Of a stretch of 64,000 nt of DNA, positions 58,579 through 64,000 are shown one piece after another. This stretch comes from Agroathelia rolfsii (lineage: Eukaryota; Basidiomycota; Agaricomycetes; Amylocorticiales; Amylocorticiaceae), in NCBI GenBank assembly GCA_018343915.1, contig JABRWF010000004.1:3782001-3846000 (forward strand). Reading direction: 5' to 3'. The number at the start of each line of letters is the position of its first letter. Position 1 is the stretch's first letter. A program made the position numbers and the translations under genes. The notes beneath the pieces are model-generated. The model had not been told where the DNA came from. It saw only the letters and a list, made by a program, of their open reading frames with translations, and did no database searches.

Positions 58579-59322
58579 ATGCCTGAGAAAGTCGTCGAAA
58601 CCCCATATCCTCTCATTGACTCAGACCCTCACTTCTCACGGGTCGTACGCTACTTCCGCACCTCTGACTACGGTGTCTGGGCCGCCGCAACAGCCGCCTT
58701 CCCAGGAGCGCTTTGGGCATGGGGTGGGAACATCGTTGTTTGACATTCGCAGTACTTTTTCTCTGACTCTGGCCGGATCTGCAAAATAGAAAAGGGTGAT
58801 CCACAGCTTCGCAAGGCCAGTCTGAGGGCTCCTCTCCGTCTCGGTGCCTTCTTTGGTTTCGTCGGCGGTTTCCTCCTCGCCTACCAGCGATCGTCGGGTA
58901 TAGTCATTTCAACCTTGGGTCGTGTTCTTTTCTCATCCTGAGATATCCAGCTCGTTTCTGGGGATGGTCTGAGAATAAGGCAGAGGCTGAGCGTGATTTT
59001 GCTGAACTTAGCCAACTGGCCAGGGAAGGCAAGCCTCTATGGGGTGAATCGCATCAACCTGAGTGGGTTCAGGCTATTGCTTACAGGACATCACAATGGT
59101 CCCAACTTAAGCTTCGTGAGTATTTAATGTTGTCTGAATATAACCTCATATACTGACAAGGTGGCATAGACGCTGTCCCTGTGTTCGTATATTTTCTTGA
59201 ATTTTGTGTGGATAATGTCAAGCTAACAGCTCTACAGTTTCAACTTCGTCAACCACCCCCACCATGGTGTCGACCCTGCCAAATACGGTGTCAAGGTCAA
59301 GGAGGAAGAGACAACATCCTAA
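58579..59322 (+). CDS. NADH:ubiquinone oxidoreductase 21-kDa subunit
   Basis: Accessory membrane-arm subunit of mitochondrial complex I in fungi. Exons 58579-58723, 58790-58897, 58951-59115, 59170-59182 and 59238-59322 join in frame to 171 residues. MPEKVVETPYPLIDSDPHFS is the family N-terminus; membrane segments are GVWAAATAAFPGALWAW and LGAFFGFVGGFLLAY, followed by QRSSARFWGWSENK, GKPLWGESHQPEWVQ and the C-terminus GVDPAKYGVKVKEEETTS. Exon 4 has only 13 nt. An upstream in-frame ATG (58471) exists but family members start at MPEK. The gene converges with IPI3, with about 100 bp between the stops. Confidence 0.93.
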
Positions 59323-59424
59323 GCTCATTACACCACCAATGCATTGCTTTTCAAACGTACAATACACTATTGGCAACCCGCAACGACCTTTTTGTAGACC
59401 CTCCTTTGATTGCCATAGACCGGC

Positions 59425-61288
59425 TCATTGCCTAGTTCTGCCTCTTTTGCGACCTCTTTCCACCTCTTCCGGATCATCCCCGTCGACATTCATCTGAGTC
59501 TGTTCGTTGTGATCAGCTTTTGCAGCAGCACTTGCATTATCCACCACTCGTTTCACCACGGTCTCCCACATCATGTCATTCACGCCCTTAGCTCTTCCAA
59601 GCTGATCTTTCAACTCTGCAACTTCTGCTTCTAGAACCGTGATGCGACTTTGCAGTGATTGTGCTGTGTTTGATGTTGAGCCGTTTGCGGCTGGGTGAAC
59701 GAAGAACGCATGGTCCTGAAGCATTTCTTCGAGTGGATAATCCCCTCCCATTATTGTCTAAAAAACATTGAATTGTACGTGATGAAGGAAAGCCAGGAAG
59801 CAGCACTCACCAATGAACTGTGCGAGGGAGGTGGAAGTATCATGACCTCATGCGCCTTCCTTGCTTTGGCGTCTCGCATACGTTGGAGCTGCACGACTGA
59901 TCGCACTGGTACTATCTCTTTTTCATTTGTGTTGAACGAGATATGCCCCACCAGATCGGGTGGACGAAGAATGGTGGCCACCGTTGTGACTGATATGGAT
60001 TGAGTGTGATTTGGTGTTATCGTGCGTAGCAATTGATGTGAGGCGATATCATAACAATGAATTTGACCTGATGTTGTACCAACAATAAGAAGTGTCGAGG
60101 TCAGGGAGATTGCCATTGAAGACAGTTCTTGCCTAGTAAAAATAACATCAACATCAGTGGTTGAGAAAGGCATCAAGTTCGCAACTAACCCAACTGTGAC
60201 CAATCTTCTATTTGATTCGTTTACCCGGACAACATCGGAGGATCCTGCTCCACCAACTGCTTCTATTTCTCCATGTTTGTCGTCGCGACGATGGAAGAGG
60301 TTTGTTTGATATATTGAGCCATCTTGAGTAGCAGCAAAGATCACTCGTTCCAGGTTATCCCATGCGATGCATATGATAGGCTTTGGGTACTGGAATGTCG
60401 AAAGAAGTTTTGTGGATGTGACTGACAAGTCCCACAGCTGCTCTTGATCAATCAACGAGTCCATGAGAATACGATATTGATTGATTTCTGACCTTGACTG
60501 AATGGTCCATGGATGATGTTAAGACCCTACATCTAGGAAATTCACCGATACCACATAACACATCTGTGATGGGTAGTGTATGGTCTATTAAAGTGCAATG
60601 AGGCGTGGGCAATTCATGCTGTAAATCGTCGCCGAGTAATCTGTCGCCGTAGGGAGGGATTGTAAGTATATTTGGCATCGTCAACAAACGTTATCGGACC
60701 TGGATACAGACCAGACACTGACGCCAGAGTCTGCACTAGCTGAAAGGAGCGCGGCGCCGTCGTGGGTGAAGCGGAGGACGGACACCGTGCGATAATGGGC
60801 ATCCCAGGCGTTGTACATAATTCCAGAAGCAAGCTATTAAGAATCTTAATTTCAGTCGCAGAAGAAAGCAGTAGAGCGCAAGTGCTTACCTCCCAGAGGA
60901 AAATGCGTCCTTGGTGTGTACCACCTGCGCAAAATCTTCCCAGGCGATCAACGGCAATACAACTCAGTTTCTCTGGCAAGACGACCTTCATCATGAGTTG
61001 ATCCTGTAAATAGGTGAGAAAAATGGGGAAAATAGCGAGGAGTAATAAATATGCCTTTTGAAAGTTATAGATATTCATAATTGTTTTATCAGGCTGACTT
61101 GAAAATATCAGTCCGCCTTGCTGTCCATCGGACTCGACGAATGCCGTGCAATGCGGATTAGCGCTTGTTTGTTTGAATGTTGCCAGAGAAGTGCCTGTTT
61201 GGATGTCATGTAAATACACAGTTCCAGGACTAGCGCTAGCGCTAGTGGTAGGTGCAGTAGCAGAGAGAATGACTTCTTGCAAGTGCAT
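59425..61288 (-). CDS. IPI3: Ipi3-like WD40 protein (Rix1 complex)
   Basis: Nuclear WD40 subunit of the Rix1-Ipi1-Ipi3 complex needed for ITS2 processing and 60S ribosome maturation (WDR18 in animals). The frame runs over several exons from MHLQEVILSATAP at 61288. WD-type segments include GTVYLHDIQTGTSLATFKQT, LSCIAVDRLGRFCAGGTHQG-RIFLWE, DHTLPITDVLCG, RVLTSSMDHSVKVWDLS and AISLTSTLLIVGTTSG-QIHCYD. The C-terminal segment has the family mark IMGGDYPLEEMLQDHAFF, then a coiled coil (SRITVLEAEVAELKDQLGRA) and a basic tail. It is divergent from the pseudouridine synthase gene and convergent with the complex I gene. All blocks are present and in order. Confidence 0.92.
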
Positions 61289-61617
61289 CTTGCCCTAGAT
61301 ATCAAAGTGGTGGTGCCAGTGCCAGTACTAGTAGCTAATGCGAGTCGAAGCAGCTCAAATTTTGCACAGCCACTCTATCGGCCATCAGAAGATGGAGGCT
61401 TAGGGAGTCCTTCAAGCTAACTTGGAAGTGCTTCCTCATCTTCACTTTATCACTAAGAGTATAGTTATCCTTTACGCTGCTCATCCCCCCTCATAACAAT
61501 ACATCAGTCCTGGCTTATTTACATGTCTCCAGATCAAACAGAAAGTGGATTCCATTAATCCCGATCCCAGCCAAAGAGCAATTTAACCACGTTGTTGCTT
61601 ATTTCTTGTTCTCCACC
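61289..61617. promoter_or_regulatory. shared promoter region of IPI3 and PUS9-like gene
   Basis: 329 bp between two divergent start codons. Both genes serve RNA maturation, so shared control is plausible, but no specific site is visible. Confidence 0.4.
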
Positions 61618-63822
61618 ATGGCCACCGAATCCAATCCTGATGCTCAGCTTGAGGCAATCACTGCTCCTGTTTTTATTCCTCCTACGAGACCTGGCCTAAA
61701 AAAGGTGCCCCCTTATTGGTATCCGTATACCACGATGGCAAAAGGAAGATGGCTTGGGCGAGAGCTCCTGGAAATCGTATCTACTGAATTTCGAGATCGT
61801 TCTATGGAATATTATGTATGTAATCTATCTATATATATACATGGATTTCCTACAGCAGGTGAGAATTAAACTGTACTTAGAGATATGCCCTTGAATCAGG
61901 AGTCACTACTGTAAACGGCAACGTGGCTGCGCCAAACACAATTGTCAAGAATGGGGATCGAATTGAGTGAGTTGTATCATGTTGGTATGCGATCTGCATG
62001 CTATAACGTGCAAAGAAACGTAGTACACAGGCATGAGCCACCAGTGACTTCTACTCCGGTTCAAGTCTTATTCCATGACGTGGAGCGTGAATTTATTGTG
62101 GTTAATAAACCTGGAAGCATAGTAAGCTGGCCGATACATTATATCGTTGATTCCAGCTGACTGGGGGGTAGCCCGTACATGCTTCTGGTAGATATTTCCG
62201 TAACAGTCTCATAGAAATACTTCAAGATGAATTTGGTTTTGACAAGGCATATCGTAGGTTTCGAAACTTAAAAAATCTGCACCGTTACTCAAATCATAAT
62301 TAGCTGTCAACAGATTAGATCGGCTTACTTCGGGACTCATGATCATTCCCTTATCATCTGAACGAGCACGTATGGTCGCGGAAGAGTTTGCAGCTGGGTC
62401 TGTTAAGAAGGAATATATTGCAAGATGCAAAGGCGAATTTCCAGAGTAAGATCAAAATCTTGCTGGCCTGACAATATCTTCATTGACAAGAATACAATAG
62501 GGGGGAAGTTGTCTGTGAACAGCCATTGCTAACCGTGGATCGTCAAATGGGGTTGAACATTGTCCACCCCGAAGGGAAGCATGCAAAAACCATTTTTAAA
62601 CGATTGCATTATGACGCCAACACTAATACTAGCGTCCTCCATTGTAAGTGGCTTGGTTCCTCACCTTTTCTACCGAGATTAATGCAATGATAATCCTCAT
62701 TAGGCAGACCGGTGACCGGAAGATGTATTTCCATTATCCTCAGTTAACAATTGATAAATGACTCATGGGAAATACAGCTCATCAAATCCGAGTTCACCTA
62801 CAATACCTCGGACACCCTATTGCAAACGACTCTGTTTACTCAGAAGAACGCATTTGGGTGAGTCTCGATGTATCAGAGTGGCTTTTACCCCCATTAACAT
62901 ATTTCACCAGGGCCCGAACCTTGGGAAGGGCGGGATCGACATCAACCCAAGCGATGAACGCATGCCCCCCGCCCCTCCGGCGCATATGGCCGCAGACATA
63001 GAAGGAAATCCCGAATCAGTATCTGGGACATTGAACACTGCAGAGAACACCACCACTCTTCCCAGGCTTCTTCCACGCGAGACGGGAGAAGATATTGGCA
63101 TGGGATCCCCTGTTCCGCTGTCCCTGGAGGCTGTCGGAGTGATTACACGTCTGCGTAATATGAAAGTACGTATTGGAGGTGGATTATTAGTCTTCCCTTC
63201 ATTTATATGAGTTAACTCACAGGACGAAGATGAAGACTGGAGCCGCTGGCGAGACGTTGTTTTCCGAGCCAAAGGGAGCTTGAATCCTCGACGTGTGCTG
63301 CCACGGCCTCCACCCATCAAAAAGCGCGGAAAAGGTGGCCCGCAGCCTCCCAAAAAATCTGTTCTTAACCGCCCGCCTAAATCGCTTTTCAAAGATTCGG
63401 CCGCTGAAGTTACTAACACCGATACCATTTCCTCTGCTAACGGAAATTCTAACGAATCGCTGGGGCTGGCTCAAACTTCCGACGCCGTGGAATCATCTCC
63501 TGTGGTGCATACTGTAGTAGCGACGGCCGATGAATCGTCTTTGCCAACTCCCGCCGATGGTTCTGAGGAACCATCCGTGGCCGTGGCCGCCCAGCTGACC
63601 ACTGAAGAAGCGCTCAGCAAGGCGGCAGAAATGATTGAGACCACGTCGACCACTAACGGTATGACCTACTGCCCAGAGTGCTACCTTCCCCTCCATCCAG
63701 ATCCAAAGCCTGAGAAGCTATACATATTCTTGCATGCCCTGCGGTATACAACCAGCCTAGGCTGTTTTGAGACGGAGATGCCGGAGTGGTCGGCTCCTGG
63801 TTGGACTTGGGATATGGACTAA
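61618..63822 (+). CDS. Pus9/Rib2-type RNA pseudouridine synthase
   Basis: Isomerises uridine to pseudouridine, in yeast Pus9 at position 32 of mitochondrial tRNAs. Exons begin 61618-61815, 61881-61966 and 62016 onward. [19 protein letters not shown] and an S4-like part ([17 protein letters not shown]) precede the catalytic domain: [29 protein letters not shown], the catalytic Asp in [27 protein letters not shown] and [19 protein letters not shown]. It lacks the C-terminal deaminase domain of yeast Rib2. Instead it has a long, disordered Pro/Ser-rich insert and a conserved-looking end with [12 protein letters not shown], a Cys pair, and APGWTWDMD. Start chosen at the ATG in CACCATGG. Confidence 0.92.
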
Positions 63823-64000
63823 TCTAGGTATGATCATGATCTTAAGCTTCTCTTTACAAGAACGCACAAAAAAAGGGTGTAATGCAATCATATTGCTAGG
63901 TAGATGCGATTCGTGGCATTTGATCGAAATAATAAAATACACATGAGACGTTAATAAGCTAGGACACAGAAAGAAAAGAAGACAGACAGACAACCAGACG
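63823..64000. other. 3' flank at window end
   Basis: AT-rich sequence after the pseudouridine synthase stop. Contains an A run and AATAAAATA, a plausible polyadenylation region. Confidence 0.4.

Noticed and set aside
1..64000. tRNA or rRNA genes and CRISPR arrays
   Set aside because: A scan by eye for B-box-like GGTTCGA-type motifs found only coding matches, with no paired A box or cloverleaf. There are no regularly spaced repeats. A covariance-model search would be decisive.

Overview
The window is nuclear DNA of a filamentous basidiomycete, most likely an Agaricomycete. Genes are split by many introns of about 50-65 bp, several exons are very small, and the best-recognised products match mushroom-type families: an arabinan-degrading GH43/GH51 set, an NWD2-like STAND protein, a Tf1/sushi-like LTR family, and a fungal FYVE-RhoGEF. 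The species cannot be named from the sequence alone. Exon boundaries were worked out by hand from splice signals, reading frame and remembered family conservation; no alignment was run.

Layout. 0.6-3.4 kb: an AusD-like SAM methyltransferase gene broken by a 1.6-kb non-coding LTR element with identical 169-bp LTRs and a CATTC target duplication. 3.9-4.5 kb: a small unidentified gene (-). 5.2-9.25 kb: two tandem secreted GH43 endo-arabinanase genes (-). 10-12.6 kb: mitochondrial D-lactate dehydrogenase (-). 13.3-17.8 kb: a 1439-residue chromodomain/coiled-coil/C2H2 protein (-). 21.3-23.2 kb: a disordered Ser/Pro-rich protein (-). 24.8-26.7 kb: a type II membrane O-fucosyltransferase-like protein (+). 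27.7-28.7 kb: a decayed short-chain dehydrogenase (-). 30.7 kb: a solo LTR of the 1.6-kb element's family. 33.8-36.9 kb: a secreted GH51 arabinofuranosidase (+) with 22 exons. 38.15 kb: a MITE-like inverted repeat. 39.5-40.7 kb: a wrecked NACHT/WD40 gene. 41.5-44.7 kb: DH-PH-FYVE RhoGEF (-). 44.7-51.2 kb: no recognisable gene. 51.2-64 kb: housekeeping genes: a C2H2 protein, Mkt1, complex I 21-kDa subunit, Ipi3 and a Pus9-type pseudouridine synthase.

How the genes fit together. The two GH43 enzymes should cut the alpha-1,5-arabinan backbone outside the cell and the GH51 enzyme should release arabinose from side chains and oligomers. All three have signal peptides and a TATA box about 63-72 nt before the start codon. 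The 28-41 kb stretch between conserved blocks looks like a decaying accessory zone with two pseudogenes, a solo LTR and a MITE.

The most striking signal is the density of microexons. The GH51 gene appears to need two exons of only 3 nt, each encoding one conserved residue (His50 and Glu253), plus exons of 9, 14 and 18 nt and one GC-AG intron. Both GH43 genes share an 11-nt microexon, one has a further 9-nt exon, and the complex I gene has a 13-nt exon. The second notable signal is a 9-nt match between the site just after the 5' LTR and the inside of the LTR, which suggests Tf1-type self-priming in a non-coding element.
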